From contig NC_060252.1 in NCBI RefSeq assembly GCF_921293095.1, positions 4,774,001 through 4,838,000 on the forward strand: a stretch of 64,000 nt of DNA, given 5' to 3'. Shown piece after piece: positions 1-12,812 of the stretch (the stretch's first letter is position 1; each line of letters starts with the position of its first letter). Position numbers and translations under genes: made by a program. This stretch comes from Ischnura elegans. Its lineage: Eukaryota > Arthropoda > Insecta > Odonata > Coenagrionidae. Under the pieces are notes generated by a model that searched no databases, had not been told where the DNA came from, and saw nothing but the letters and a program-made list of their open reading frames with translations.

Positions 1-1646
1 CCTACAGCCGATGCCATCGGTATGGAATTGCTAATATGCCTGCGGAGGAGAGCGCAGCAGTCACCAAGAATCAGTTAAACATTGCGTGACTCTCTCAACA
101 ACCCGTTACTAACAAACCGGCTGCGTAATTTTCAATCAATTCAGAATCAAATACTTACCATAACACCGCGAATTTAAGCAAAATCTCGTGCGACGATCCT
201 TCATGAAGTATAAATTCATTCACTGCTCCTAGGGCAAAAAAACACTCGATGTGCACCTCAGCACTTCCAACAGAGAACTGAGACCAGGGTGCTACCAGAG
301 AGAGGTATGTCGCACGATTTACCGCAATCGAGTATTTGGGCATCACACTGTCACAACGACCTCGCTCGCAGGCTTTCCAGTGGGAGGAATTGAGTGCATT
401 CATTGATTAATATCCCACCAGTTTAAACTCTAGAGTGAAGTTTTCGAAGCTAGACACTCCAAGGTAACAGGAATTCCGGGTTGTAGGCATAAGAAAGATG
501 TTGAATGGACCTCACAGGGGTGGGACTCATGATATGTGGGGTTGAAAGCACGAATGAATCAGCAGGTGGACGACCGTTGTGTAGTGACGTGTGTGTTGTT
601 GCTTGGGAGTGTTGAGGGTTTTGTTGAACATGATTGCAAAGAAAACTGTCCATTAAAATGAAATGCGGAGAATTGGTGATCACCAGGGAAACACGAAAAC
701 AATGGGATTTTTTGCTGACTAAGAAGGTATACTTACCAGCTACTTATGTTATCTACATTGTAAATTTGGAATAGGTTTGGGGTTTCAGGAGGCATTTAAA
801 TAAGATAAAAGGAACTGCGATGACTTTTATGATTTTGGAATATTTACAACGATTTATGGAATTTCTTCCCTTTCGAGCATAAATACTTCCGCAAATAAGT
901 TTGCGCGTTGGTATGGACGTCGACCGGAGAATCTCCTTGAGGAAAGTAAAATCAAAATATTGAATCATACAAACATTCTTCGATGCTGAAACTGTAATAT
1001 CAGATGATTTTTTCCTTTTATTTAATAAACATAATAAGGGGATAATTAACTAGGGGAATAATACGGCCATTTTCCTTTAAAAAAAACGGCCAAATTTAGT
1101 TATACATACTTATTCCGTTCTTTGCAAACTACGCACTGTTTCACAATAAGCGCATTAAAATTGAGCAGGCATTTAAAAAAATACTATGGAATTCCACAAG
1201 CATAATTTTACACTACCGGCTTCTTCGCGGGAGGAGGATGAGGTTTGTGACATTTAACGAAACGTTGTGTTTGCAGGACACATGAAATTAATCTAAGCAA
1301 ATTGAATTAATGTGATTATTCCTCAGCGCATGTAAGCATTTTGTTTTCGACGATCATTTTTTATAAATATTCTAGTCAATTCTTCTTCTTTTTTATTTTG
1401 ATATTTCATTTTTTACATTGATTGTTATTATTTCTCTCTTTTTTGCAAGAAAGGTTTTTTGTTATTTTTCTCTTGTTTCTTGTTTTCCATTGTCATTAAC
1501 AATTTAAACAAGGCGTATTGACATTAAGGAAAAGGTTTCAAGAGGGCTCCTCAAGTTAGAAAACCTATTCTAACCATGTATTTATCTTGCCCCCCCCCCA
1601 AAAAGGTGTAAGTAATGCAAATTACTGTATATAATCTTGTCGGCAG
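1..1646. other. Intron or upstream sequence of the plus-strand GABA subunit
   Basis: AT-rich sequence directly left of the M3-loop exon, so it is intron. A poly-C run sits at about 1592-1600. I see no exon, repeat family or RNA gene in it. Confidence 0.5.
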
Positions 1647-2064
1647 TTTGCGGTGGTGCACTACTTCACCAAGTACGGATCGGGCGAAGTGTACTTCAGC
1701 TCCGACTTCAGCAGTTCGGGCGAGTCGAGTTCGGAGGGTGAGTGGGAGGGGGGGGAGGCCAATGCCACCGCGACCCCCCCTCCCGTTTCCGGGGGCAACG
1801 GCCGCAAGCCAGAGCCGCACCGCAACAGTCTGGACATCACGAGGCTCGAAGTCATCCCCCTTGCTCCGCCATCCATCTACTTCCATGACCGCCGCAGCCT
1901 GTTCACGCAGACGCAGCGCCACCAGCGGCGGTTCGGCCACGACGCGAGGTTCCAGAACCGGATAATCGCGGCGCCACCGTCTGTGGTGCTCGTGCCTCCG
2001 CAGCAGGGAGGGCGCATGCGCAAGGCGGCGTCGGCCGGACACGACCAGCGCCCGCCGCCGCTAC
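1647..2064 (+). CDS. Exon: end of M3 and first part of the M3-M4 intracellular loop
   Basis: The acceptor is cggcag before TTTGCGGTGG and the donor is CTAC followed by GTAAGA; 418 bp, phase 0 in and phase 1 out. It encodes FAVVHYFTKYGSGEVYF, then a Ser/Glu/Gly-rich acidic stretch and a basic Arg/Gln/Pro-rich stretch. This is low-complexity sequence typical of the cytoplasmic M3-M4 loop. GC content is far above the flanks, which marks it as coding. Confidence 0.8.
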
Positions 2065-5000
2065 GTAAGAGGCTTCCTCGTTTTTCATTTCCAACTGGCT
2101 CATTGCCGGCCATTTAATTGGGACTCGAGGGCGGCAAAAATTGCGAGACTGATGCAATGAATGCGAAAAATAAAATAACAAGGCACAGAGTGAGAGAAAA
2201 AATATATTACCCCTTATTTTGTAACCTTGACTTGTGAGGATCATGTCTGCTTCGTTTTTCTCTCGGCTATCTTCACATTCTCTCCGTGTGACCGAATTTA
2301 GAAATAATTAGCCCAAAAAAATAAACAAAAACACCGCCCTGGCCACCGGAAGTCGAGGAAAAATGAGCTGCAACCTATTCACGCTTTCAGATGCATGGGC
2401 GAACGAAAAATACCAAAAGGAATATTTCCTCCCAAAAATACGTCACATTTAAATTACCTTTCATCTCTGATTTTCAAAATATTAAAGGAAGCATCCTACT
2501 CAGATCCAAATGCCAAAAACGCTCAGAACGCCATGAAATGAGTAAAAAATCTAAATCCATAGTCCGTAGGTACTAACAATAAGTACGGCAATTGTTACCC
2601 AAGTAAGATATCCATGAGCAATTTGAAAAACGCAGGATGTGATCACAATAGTGATGAAATAAGCCTTCCCAATGGAACAGCCAATTAAAGAATTCGTACA
2701 GTAAATTTTACGAGGCAAATGTAATTACGGATGATATATCGCCATACAACTCCATGTCTCAACTGATTCTGAGGTGAATTCCTCTCGCGGTCCCCGACAG
2801 GTAAGGACTTCAGTTGCCGACGTTTCAATGGCAAACTCCGCCATCTTCTTCAAGGCAAGGATAACGGGTTGGATTATTCATGGCCTTCATGAAATATTTA
2901 ACGAAATTCCCGGTGGCGTCTAGAGTCAGGTGGCTCCTGATTGATCCGTTAAATTCTGATCCGGATGTGGAAGCAAGTGGAAAGAGGGACATTAGCCAAT
3001 CAGGAAACACTTTAAACGGAACTGATGGTTAGGGATCATTTATAAAGGCGAGAAAAGACAGCATCGACATCCCGGGGGTGAAGAATCCATAGCAATTGAA
3101 GAAATAAATACTTCGCTTCTTCCAATTTGTCTTTCCTCAATTCCTACGATGAAAGATTTCAGCAAAGTTACGCCCGCTACGATTAATTACGCGAATAATT
3201 CATTTCGCCGGGAAAGAACTAAATGCGAAATCCTCTGATTCTCTTGATTCAATTTTGAAGGAAGTGATGGAAAACAATGTCAAAGGTTAAGCCACACATA
3301 ACATCGTCATTGCCTAATTTTACTCAGTGAGAAAATACAATTTGATTACAATTTCAGGCAGTCACTTGAATCACTCCTATTTTCCTGGCGCAAATCAGAA
3401 AATCATAAATTTAATTAATATGAGGTAACGCTAAGCCTGAAAACACATGCGTCAAAGACACTGGCGGTGGTAATTTATAGAAGAATAGAACGAAAAGCAA
3501 AAGAGTGCTTGGTTGAGGGACAAGAGGGTGTTTCCTTCATCAAAGAAAACGAAAGGAATTGATTGCGATTCGTTACCCACCATTAGTGTATTCATAATAT
3601 ACAAATTATTTGGTTTTACCCAATCCCAGTTTAGACGACTGGAAATAGTGAATTTTAACCGCATTTGAAAAAGGCCAGATTGGCGCCCATGCGATGCCAC
3701 TCCACGTGACGTCACAGGGACCTAGTTTCTATGCGAGTAGACAGGATTTTTACATTATCTGAGATTACCAATGCATGCATGAGGCACAGAGCTCAGGAAA
3801 ACATCTTTCAATAATCACCTACTAAAACTGCCTATGCTCGTAAAGTTTCCTTCGTTTGATAAGGTATTAATAATCCTTATTTAAGCCAAGCGTGACCTAC
3901 TAGCAGGGTACTCTGCTACCTGCTAGCAGCCTGCATCACAGTGGCGCACATATCGTCGCCCCAAGGTCACCTCACACGACGGCAGCGGGAACCAAAATGA
4001 CGTCACACGGGATTTTTCCCAGCATTCATACTTTGCCGTCGCGTTTTCGCGCGCATGAAATTTTTGACTTTTCATTTAATCGCGAAAAATAGATATCGAC
4101 ATTTAAAAATCTAAAAGCGTGAAATGCGTACTCCTGGAGTAATAATCTTTCGATTTAGGCAATAAAAAAAAATAGGAAACCACCCTATTCGGATTCAGAA
4201 AAAGCTAAGGCACCAGGGAAGCAATATTGGCTCTTAGGCTGCTCATAGAGAAGAGAATGGAATAGAATGAAAACCAACGTTCATTGCATTCGTGGACTTA
4301 GAGAAGGCAGCTGACAATTTGGATCGGAACTCAATGTTTGGAATCGTAAAAGAAATTGAGTTCTCTACAATGGCAGAAGAATCATCCACATTTTATGCAA
4401 AAACCAAGCAGCAGTGATAAAATACCCTTAACTGCAATACATAAAATACCCAATAATATCCATGAAATACGCAAGATGCTACCCGTAATTTTTAAGGTCT
4501 ACATCAAGAAATCCGTTAATGAAATAAAAGAAAAGGTTTTGGAAGTGAATATCCTGGGAGAAAAAGCATTGAACGATTTTCCGATAACATAGCAGTCATA
4601 GGAGAAACAGAGGAGGATTTGAAAAGATTCTCGTTAATATGAGTGGGGTAGTGGTGCGAGATAAACGTACCAGCTGAAAATAAGCAAAAATAAATCCGAG
4701 ATATTAGTATGCAATGGAAGAGAAGTCGAGACTAAAAATAAAAAAGGAAACAAAAACTGGAAGAGGTCGATGAATTCTGTCATTTGGGAAGCATTTGGGA
4801 TAACGGGCGATGCGAGAAGCAAGGATGAAATTATCATCAGAATATACCAGGCGAAGATAGCATTCCACCAAAAGAAAGATCTTCCTTCAGCAGGAAATTT
4901 AAACATTTAAGTAAGAAAACCATTTATTAGAACTTAAATTAGAATTATGCTTCTCCACCGAAGTGAGGCATGGAAAATCACAGCAGAGGAGAAATTGAGG

Positions 5001-8000
5001 ATCGAGGTCTTCAAAATGTGGTGCTACCGAAGAGTGATGAGGATGAAATGGATCGTCAGAGTTAGTAACGAGGAAGTCCTAAGAAGAGTAGGAGAGAAGA
5101 GAAGCCTCATGAAAACCTTAATAAGGAGACGGAACAACCTTATAGGCCACATCATGAGATATGATGGCCTGATGAAGACAATCGTCGAGGGACAGGTGGA
5201 AGGCAAGAACGGAAAAGGAAGACCTCGAACAAAATATACGGAAAGAGTAAATAAGGATGTGAAAGAGAAGAAATACGTAGGTGTGAAAAGATTAGCTGAT
5301 AGGAGAATTGAGTGGAGAGCTGCGTAAAAACCAATATCAGGATTGTTTGCCAGATGAGGGAACGCATGGCTAAAAAGTGTAATTTTTTCACAAGATCTTC
5401 GAATTGCTGACCTCACCGAAACCTTGATGACTGCTCGGAAAAAAGAAATTTTAGTTGTGGAACTTGAGCAAAAAAATAAATGAAAAATAAAAATTTGTAA
5501 TTGAACCATAATTGAGACTTGTAATTAGATGAAGCTTCAGAATTTTCACTGGCTGTAGTTTTATTAGTTGGAAGTTGATTGGTAAAAGTAGAAACTTATC
5601 TTTTCCCCCGGATCATTTTCATTAAACCACTTCCAGCAATTTTACGCCGACGTAAAGAAGTTGAAGAGCACTGCCAGCCACAAGGGACGATTGGAAACAG
5701 ATTGACGGGCGACTTAAACGGTTGGCTGCTGCAAACACTACCGGAGTCACAAACAAATGCGTGAATTGGATTTTATGGAATGTTCTTTTCATAAGCTGGC
5801 CTTGGTATTTAAAGTTATCAGTGACTTAGTTGTGATTAAAATTGAGAGTTAATTCGAAAATCCATGAGAAACATGAGATTTGCGTATTTGACTCAACAAC
5901 ACAAAGTCTTAACCATGGCACGCATTTGAAATTTTATATATTATTCAACAAATTTCATTCATTAAAAGTGGAAATTATGAATGGAAAGCAACGTCTCATA
6001 TTTTTTGCGATGCCTTTTAAGTATAAAAGAGAATGAAATCCTCAATAATTTACCGACGGAGGCCAAGGTCAAATTTTAATCTCATAGAATCAAACGCCTT
6101 ACTACCTTGACGAATATGTCATTCGACATAATCACAAAATATCATTTTGCCTTTAACAAACAAATCAAAGCAAGAGAACTTCACACCACTATTATCTTGC
6201 CAAGATCAATGGTCGCCTAAACGTAAATGCAATGTGATTTCTCCATCTGACTAAAGACTGTCTTTTATCTTTTAATTAAATTAGCTATAGATTCGCTGGG
6301 GACGCATTATTCCGCCATACATTCCGTACACATCTTTCAGTAAAATTTCTCAATTTCTCTCTCATCTACTTCCATGAAAGTACCTTCGTTGTGGGTGCGG
6401 TTAGATATAAAGGGGAAACCTTTCCCTAAGAGGTTTAACACGCCTTCGTCACTTTATCCTCGTCCTAATTGGCTATGTACCTGCTCTTTCCTCTTTCGCT
6501 TTTGCGGCTTAAAATCACACGAACGCAAAGAGCTCTCCACAAAATTAGTCCAAAACGTACAATAAGCCTGCCGAAAGGACTTTGGAATGTTTTTTTTTGC
6601 CAAACAAATGTTAACCCCCTTGTATCACCTCGGTGGAAGCAGAATAACAAAGCAGCCTGAAGCAGTTTTGCCGCGGCCTCAATACCTCAAAGGAATATTG
6701 CATTCAACTTTTTATTCAGTTTTGGGTTATATAATGGACGTTAGAGATGTTTGAGAGACTAAAGCATTCGAACTTCTCCCCGTAGATGAACTGGTGAAAG
6801 GCTGAGAAAGAAGAAAGGGGGAAATAAATGTCGAAAAAAAGAATACTGCGAACACTCTGAAAGCTCTTGGTCGCTTGGTAAGTCTATTTTTTTGTGGCTC
6901 TCAACACGATTTGACAATAGTCCCCTTTGCCGTAAACGCTGGGGCCCCCTAAAGCTAGTATCCCTTAGATATCTCAAGGACTTCTTCACAGAATAAAGGT
7001 TAAGAAAGGATTCCGTAGCCAGCATCGTAAGTTGTATTGCAAAAATATATTCTTACAGCGTATAATTTTCTCTGCATATTTGTTTGTCGCCACGGTATGT
7101 TCAATGAGCAAGTGTTATGAAATGAGTTTTCTGATGAAGACCGAGACTTTTGATTTTAATGGTTTAATCGATCTATAATAATTATTCCTGCCGTTCCTTC
7201 TCTGCTTGCGACATCAGAAGTCCGTTTCGCTGAGTAAATCGTAATAATCATGCTCATTGGAATCCATTTCAAATTCTTAAAATTTTTATCAAATGTTTCT
7301 CAAATGAAAGATAAATTTTATTTCCACTCGCCTTTCAATTTCATATCAGGTAAAAAAACTTATATTTTTGAAAATACATCTTTATGCATCATATATTTAC
7401 TAAGGACTCCTGTATCCTTTCATTTTATTTGAAATATTTCAAAAGGTATTAAGAAAGTTTAATATCACTTGCTATCTCTTTTTAGTTTTTTTAGATGGTA
7501 TGACATCGTAACAAATTATATCCAAATCTATTAACAGAGGAAACAAAGGATGGAATGCGTTAAAAGTTACACTTTCTCAGAAAGGAATAATAATATTTTT
7601 GCCTTTAAGTGCTGAATAGAATATTTGTTGACTTTGAGGCTATTAATCGTAAATATTTCAAGTATGAAAGATACTAGAAACTTGTGCAGTTGGCGGTGAA
7701 ATCCATATTGAATATGAAACAACAGTCTCGGTGTCCATTGCCTAGAATCCAACTCGATATTCTAAAGAAGATAGCGTTGAAGACTTGTAATTTATCGTGG
7801 GAAAATAGCCGAGATATGCTTAGCGGTAGCGATAATTCCTTCGTCTGTAATGCTCTCGTATGAAGAAACTGGGTTTGAGAAATAATAAAGATACCTCATG
7901 AAATCTAAAAGAATGTCCTTCGTTCAAAAACGCATTTCATGTTATCAGCCCGCAGCAGCCATCTCAAGTCTCTGACCACGCAACTGTAGCGTGTTACGCG

Positions 8001-9365
8001 CAGAAGCTCTAAAGCTGTACGTTTGTTGTTGAACTCTCCTAAGGTTTTCAGCCGGTTTAAAAGCCGGAAGCTTTCATTAGCATTACACGCTCGGAAAGCA
8101 AAAGATTTTTCATCTCAAATATACAACGGATCTATACATTTTCGTAAAAGGAGTGACGTCACAATTCCTTTAAATAAAAGATGATCTCCCTCTTTTGTGG
8201 CTTATTAATTATTATTGAGCCTCTTTGCAATGACGAAAAAGTAACAAATGTGACAGTACACAAAGAGACGTGGATAATCTTATTTATGTAAAAATTGAGA
8301 ATCACATTAACTTTATAATACTTTGCATAACATAATCACCAATTCAGGACAAATCCTGCACGGGTTTCCAATGAGTTTCTATGAGTTATCATGGCAGCAT
8401 AGTGACAAGTGAATATTTTTATTCCCTCAGAAAAAATGGGATTAGATCTAAGAGATGAGCAGTAGGTAATTCACTCTAGATGAGACGGATTTGCTCCCGA
8501 GCGGTGGTCGTCAAAACGAAGATTGCATGACATCACGGCATTCAAATGTCGATTATCCCGAATGTGGCCGTGGAAAAGCGCGAAGAAATTCAAATATTGC
8601 GTCTCTCCATTCGTTGTGAAACTAGAGCCTAGAGGCGCGGCGGACCCCTAGGTAACTGAGTGCCATGTTTGCGACATAAGAGCATGCTTGTTTGAATTGA
8701 GACAACCGATTGGCCTCGTCGCCACGCAACGGGCAAGAATGCCATTGGCTCGCGATCCCTATCGCATGCTACACGTCCACAAAGCCCTCATCACTGACGA
8801 ATCACATCGGACTTTACTTTTGCTACCTCAACTAATCTTATACTAATTAAGGATGGTGTGAAAGGAGAGAGTGTGAGAGGATTGCGGAATATAACTTGTT
8901 TTATTTTTTTCTTTTTAATGAGCCCCGTCTCCGCCGGCAGGGACCGCGTCCCCGAGTCCGACGCTGTGCTGCTTGGTCCGCGGGGACCGCGCCGCTCCCA
9001 TCAGGGACCACCCCGCGTCCATTGGCCGATACGACGTCCCCCCCGGCCAGCAGCCCACCGCATCCTCGGTGCAGACGTCTCCGCTGCCGCAGATGCAGCA
9101 GGCGCGGCAGCCGCTCCGCCGGCGCCTCAGCGACAGCATCCGGGAGCGGTTCCAGAGGCGGGAGAGCGGTGGCGCCCAGGGGACGGCCGCGCCCGGAACT
9201 AGGGCGAGACGCAAGAAGCGAACCCCGCGCTACAATTCGGTGTCCAAGATCGACCGCGCCTCTCGCGTCGTCTTCCCACTCTGCTTCCTCGCCATCAACC
9301 TCTTCTACTGGTACTCGTACCTCGCGAGGAGCGAAAGGATGGGCGCCCACCCCAACAGAATATGA
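1647..9365 (+). CDS. GABA-gated ion channel subunit, 8916-type (3' part of gene, two exons)
   Basis: Pentameric Cys-loop receptor subunit of the insect GABA receptor group, expected in the neuronal plasma membrane. Only the last two coding exons are in the window (1647-2064 and 8941-9365); joined, they give about 280 residues with a phase-1 junction (C plus GG gives Arg). The first exon opens with the end of M3 (FAVVHYFTK) followed by YGSGE; the second ends in NSVSKIDRASR, the M4 segment and a stop at 9363-9365. The M3-end motif and M4 exclude RDL and LCCH3, which end M3 differently (YMAK type). That leaves GRD or the Drosophila CG8916 type; because the minus-strand neighbour fits GRD better, I infer the 8916 type. 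Exons for the ligand-binding domain, M1, M2 and most of M3 must lie left of position 1. The gene is convergent with the GRD-like gene. Confidence 0.75.
3530..4185 (-). repeat. Dispersed 0.65 kb repeat, copy A
   Basis: The reverse complement of this stretch matches 31015-31665 over its whole length with scattered substitutions and small indels (by eye about 85% identity). Shared landmarks in order are AATAGGGTGGTT, CTCC(A/T)GGAGTACGCATTTC, TGTGACGTC, CAGAGTACCCTGC, CTTAAATAAGGATTATT, GAGCTCTGTGCCTCATGC, GTGACGTCACGTGGAGTGG and GTGGGTAACGAATCGCAATC. No transposase and no terminal inverted repeats were recognised. It may be a non-autonomous DNA element or part of a larger one. Confidence 0.7.
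4230..5345 (+). mobile_element. Decayed non-LTR retrotransposon (RT fragment, family 1)
   Basis: Reading across frames gives remnants of a reverse transcriptase in the right order. FVDLEKAADNLDRN at about 4288 corresponds to RT motif A. FSDNIAVIGETEEDLKRF at about 4576 matches the motif C region, with FADD changed to FSDN. The C-terminal domain follows at 4947-5327 (SEAWKITAEEKLRIEVFKMWCYRR, then VSNEEVLRRVGEKRSLMKT and IGHIMRYDGL). Several frameshifts and stops make it inactive. Two more copies of the same family are at 24030-25210 and 48470-48780, both on the minus strand. The clade looks like the elements often annotated as craniofacial development protein 2-like, but I do not assign it firmly. 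Confidence 0.75.
8941..9365 (+). CDS. Terminal exon: end of M3-M4 loop, M4, C-terminus
   Basis: The acceptor is ccgccggcag at 8931-8940 and the stop is TGA... read as TAT-GAA in another frame but a true in-frame stop at 9363-9365. The first two bases complete an Arg codon left by the previous exon. The loop part is Arg/Gln/Pro-rich with a basic run (RARRKKR). It is followed by YNSVSKIDRASR, the M4 helix (VVFPLCFLAINLFYWYSYL) and a short extracellular tail ARSERMGAHPNRI. NSVSKID before M4 is a conserved feature of insect alpha-like GABA receptor subunits. Confidence 0.85.
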
Positions 9366-10302
9366 ACAAAGTGGCGCCATCCGCACGTAGCCATAGGTAG
9401 AGAGAAAAAATATATACATTTGCAGAACAAATATGTCCTCTGCTGACGCTGCCTCGTACGACTAGTTTCAACGTCACCACGTCATCAAAGGGACAATGAG
9501 AGATATTACGTAAATTAATGTTTAACTGCACGCGGAAACATAGACGTGCCCGCACGCCGAGATAAACAGACATCCTCGCCGATTCACCGATCGCCATTGC
9601 AGTCGGCACATTCATGTATTTGTTCGAGGAGACGATTTTTACACCGTCACAAATTGCCCTCAGGGCCCCAAAAGTCTTTCTCGTGGCCCAAGTCTTTCTC
9701 GTGGCTTTCATTCTTACGACAGGAATATTTTGTCGGTTGGCTTAAACTACGAATTTTCTTATTCTATCAATTCCCATTATTCAACGCTTATTTGCTTACA
9801 AAGCAGTTTTTCAGTTGAAAAGTCTCGCAATTTTTACCGACATCAACTATAGCACTTCTCCTTGATGACTCTCAACGGTAATAATAGTACTTTTGGCAAC
9901 GATGGGTGAGTAAACCGTGATTAGAGTTTAAACTTCAGTACTGCGTCCTTTCAAATTGTTTACAGCTCCGGTCGTATATATTGAGTGAAGAGAGCCCAAG
10001 CAGGACAGCACCTTCGCTGCTGCTACAAATATCAGATGTAACTCTTGACCACCTTACGTGCACATATATCTTTCACTTTAGTTTTGGTCCAAAGTGAAAA
10101 GTCAGTTTCTTCGACCACTGAATTTTTTTCCACAAAATTTCTTTCTGCAAAGATAACCCTTCAAAACCAAAAATTACACATACCAACACATGCATGTAAC
10201 AATGAAAAAATAGGAAAACCTTTGCAATTTAATTTTTGATTCCTAAACGGATCCTAAATTATGCTTGGTAACTTCTTGTTTTCAGAACAAAATATTTAAT
10301 AC

Positions 10303-10383
10303 AATAAAATCATATTTAGGATAGTTATATAACAACTTGTGTGTACCGCTGGTAGCGACAGATTAAACAGTTGAATAAATAAA
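10303..10383 (+). promoter_or_regulatory. Candidate polyadenylation signals of the plus-strand GABA subunit
   Basis: AATAAA at 10303-10308 is the first such hexamer I find after the stop at 9365. Two overlapping copies follow at 10374-10383. They would give a 3' UTR of about 0.95 to 1.05 kb. No transcript evidence is available, so the assignment rests on position and motif only. Confidence 0.3.
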
Positions 10384-12724
10384 GGATTGCGCCATCATGG
10401 CGATCAGATGTACTACAATGCACGGGATGTTTAATTACGGCGTTTCCAGAAAATCTTCAATACAACTGAAGAATTAATAAGCAGTTGTCGCGTTTCGGCG
10501 CGGATGAGAATTTCTAAGGCAGCCGACGCACGTTTAGAGCTCCGTCTTTATTCTATCCGAAAGTATTAAATCATACCCAAGTGAAGAATTGTTTTAAATT
10601 AAACACATGCTTTTTAATTGTTAAGTACTATTAGGAAAATTGAGCGGCATGCATTATTTACATTTCCTTTTCTAACGCGTTGGGTAATTTTCGCTCGATT
10701 GTGCTCAATCCGCACAGCCTGACATTGACGCGGTGACGTTGAATCTTAGCGGAACGCAGCAGCAATGAAGGGTGAACATTCACCGAATGATCGTCGATCA
10801 CTATTCGGAAATTGGCCATTCCCTCCTCTTTCCCATAACGAACCCAGTGATCGGCGTCATCGAAATATTTCCCGGCCCAACTTCCCGAAAGTACACAATG
10901 TGTGCAAATTCAAAACTACTCAATGCAGCAATTGGTGGTTTTCCTCTCCGTTTATTGCTTTTCACCTGATTTGCGTAATTTTCGTCAGTAGTTAACAAAG
11001 CAAAGAGAATGCAGAGTCTGGCTCACTCACCTTGGAAACAGCGGAAGGAGGATGAATGCGCGACAAACAGCAAAGTGTTTATTTGCAAGTACTGCCTCCA
11101 ATCGATTTCCTGATCGAATTTCCGCGAGGTGAAGTGGTCAAAAAGGGAACTTAGATACACGAAGTTCGTACTCTGAGTGTCCCTTGCCTCGAATTACGAC
11201 TCAGTTCGATCTATTCTCGGTGGCTTATGAATGCAAATTGATACTTATTCATTGATGCGATTTCTTGTGTATTTTGGGCAAAAAAGGTGGTCATTTAATT
11301 GCGTGAGGGCAGAAAGAGTGGCTAGGTGCATTTACTGGTATTATCATGCCTCTCTCAAGAATAATTTATTAAGTAAGAAGAGATATGAGTCCATCTGTTT
11401 CTGGCTGTTAACGACTCTTTGCTGTGTGTGTATATTCTCGTTGCTTCACGCATTGGTTTTAATAGAAACGGCATAAGTGGAAAACAAAATGGATTGCTGA
11501 AGAATTTCTGAATGGATCGAAGCTGAGAATGAGAACGAGCCGAAGCCCAAGTTTGCATAAAGACACGGAAGAAACAAGCAAATGGTGGCGAAGAGGATAG
11601 CGGGATGACCGAGAGAATTAACTGTTAAAAGGACGGCCAAATTACATTTCTCAAGCTCACATTTCCATGTGCGCAGACGTTGAAATGGTTGGGGGGGAGG
11701 GAGGGCAAGGGGAAGAAAAAGAGTGGAAAGCGAGCACAAAGAATGGCCGACAGGGCGTCTACTTGCGCATAGGAATAATACTATGCGGAGGCCGCGCTCA
11801 GTCCCGGTGAATAGTAAAAGTTCTAATGAAAATATAATGAGTGATGTGCTCGCGACAGAGTCTTCAAATTCTAAACTGATATGACGGCGAAAATTCAAAA
11901 GAAATAGCTCAGCTACCCAAAGATAACTTTCCTCCGATGTTCGTTTGCCTCCACTTTAAATCGTTTATTTTCATCACGAAAGTACGTAAGCTTGCGATTG
12001 CATCTTACTACTTAAACTTTAGCAATGATCCAATATTGTGAGCATTGAACATTTTTCGCAGAATGAAAGAACTCTCAGGTAACTATAGCCACTGCCCCAA
12101 ATTTCCTAAAAATACTCACCTTAATTAGATTTTTGCTGCTTACTACTTTTTATCCTATTAAACCTCTTCGAGCGTTGGAAATCCAGACCCATTAGGCAAA
12201 AGTTTTAATTTATAATTTAGAGCATTCAGTCATACCTTCCCGCATCAAAAGATTCCAAGCAGATCAACGGCCACCTGTTTGATCCATTGATTTTGGTTAA
12301 ATTAGAAAAAAAGACACAGATACGCAATCAAACGTGCGGCTCTCAAGAAGTGGGAGCATTCACTCGCACTTGCCATTGATTCGAAGTTCTTCAAAAAGTC
12401 AATTTTCTGGGAAAGAAGGCTGGAATAAAACGCCGTAAGGGAATACAATTCCTATTATCGAACCACGGTTACAATATACAGCCCGGGTAGGTAAATACAA
12501 TCAAAAAATCAAGGTCATCGAGGGATAACAGATCGAGAGATGAAAAGCATCAGACAAGGCCGAGAGAGGGCTCCACCTTCACCAAAGAATAAGTGATATA
12601 ATTTCTCAATCAGTATCACCTTTCGATCTGAACCAGCATTCGGGCTAAAATCATCGCTATCATTTGCGAAATATGTATTCCTAGCCTTACGCGTTGACAA
12701 GGCAGAATTTCACAATTATTGACG

Positions 12725-12812
12725 CGGGGAAACATTCCTTTGGACCGGGAACCGAACCCCGGACTTTTGGAATTCCGTGGCACTGAACGCCACTGTACTA
12801 TCCAAAGTTCCT
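12725..12812 (-). mobile_element. tRNA-derived SINE head
   Basis: On the minus strand there is an A-box-like TAGTACAGTGGC and, about 37 bases later, a B-box-like GGTTCGGTTCCC, the spacing of an internal RNA polymerase III promoter. No full cloverleaf or acceptor stem can be drawn, so it is read as a SINE head rather than a tRNA gene. The body downstream (lower coordinates) could not be delimited. Confidence 0.45.

Larger units (their letters stand above)
2065..8940. other. Last intron of the plus-strand GABA subunit
   Basis: 6.9 kb intron with donor GTAAGA and acceptor GGCAG. It holds a dispersed repeat (3530-4185) and a decayed LINE (4230-5345), listed separately. I found nothing supportable in 2065-3529 or 5346-8940. 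Confidence 0.6.

Noticed and set aside
7129..7150. CTGATGAAGACCGAGAC on the plus strand as a hammerhead
   Set aside because: GAGA replaces the obligatory GAAA and no stem I or III can be formed around it.
8901..9419. Long open frames antisense to the terminal exon of the plus-strand receptor
   Set aside because: They are GC-rich shadows of the true exon; the plus-strand frame has M4 and conserved NSVSKID.
12725..12812. A functional tRNA gene
   Set aside because: A and B boxes are present but no acceptor stem or complete cloverleaf, so a SINE head is the better reading. The same applies to 29400-29485, 48973-49274, 51655-51748 and 54860-54960.
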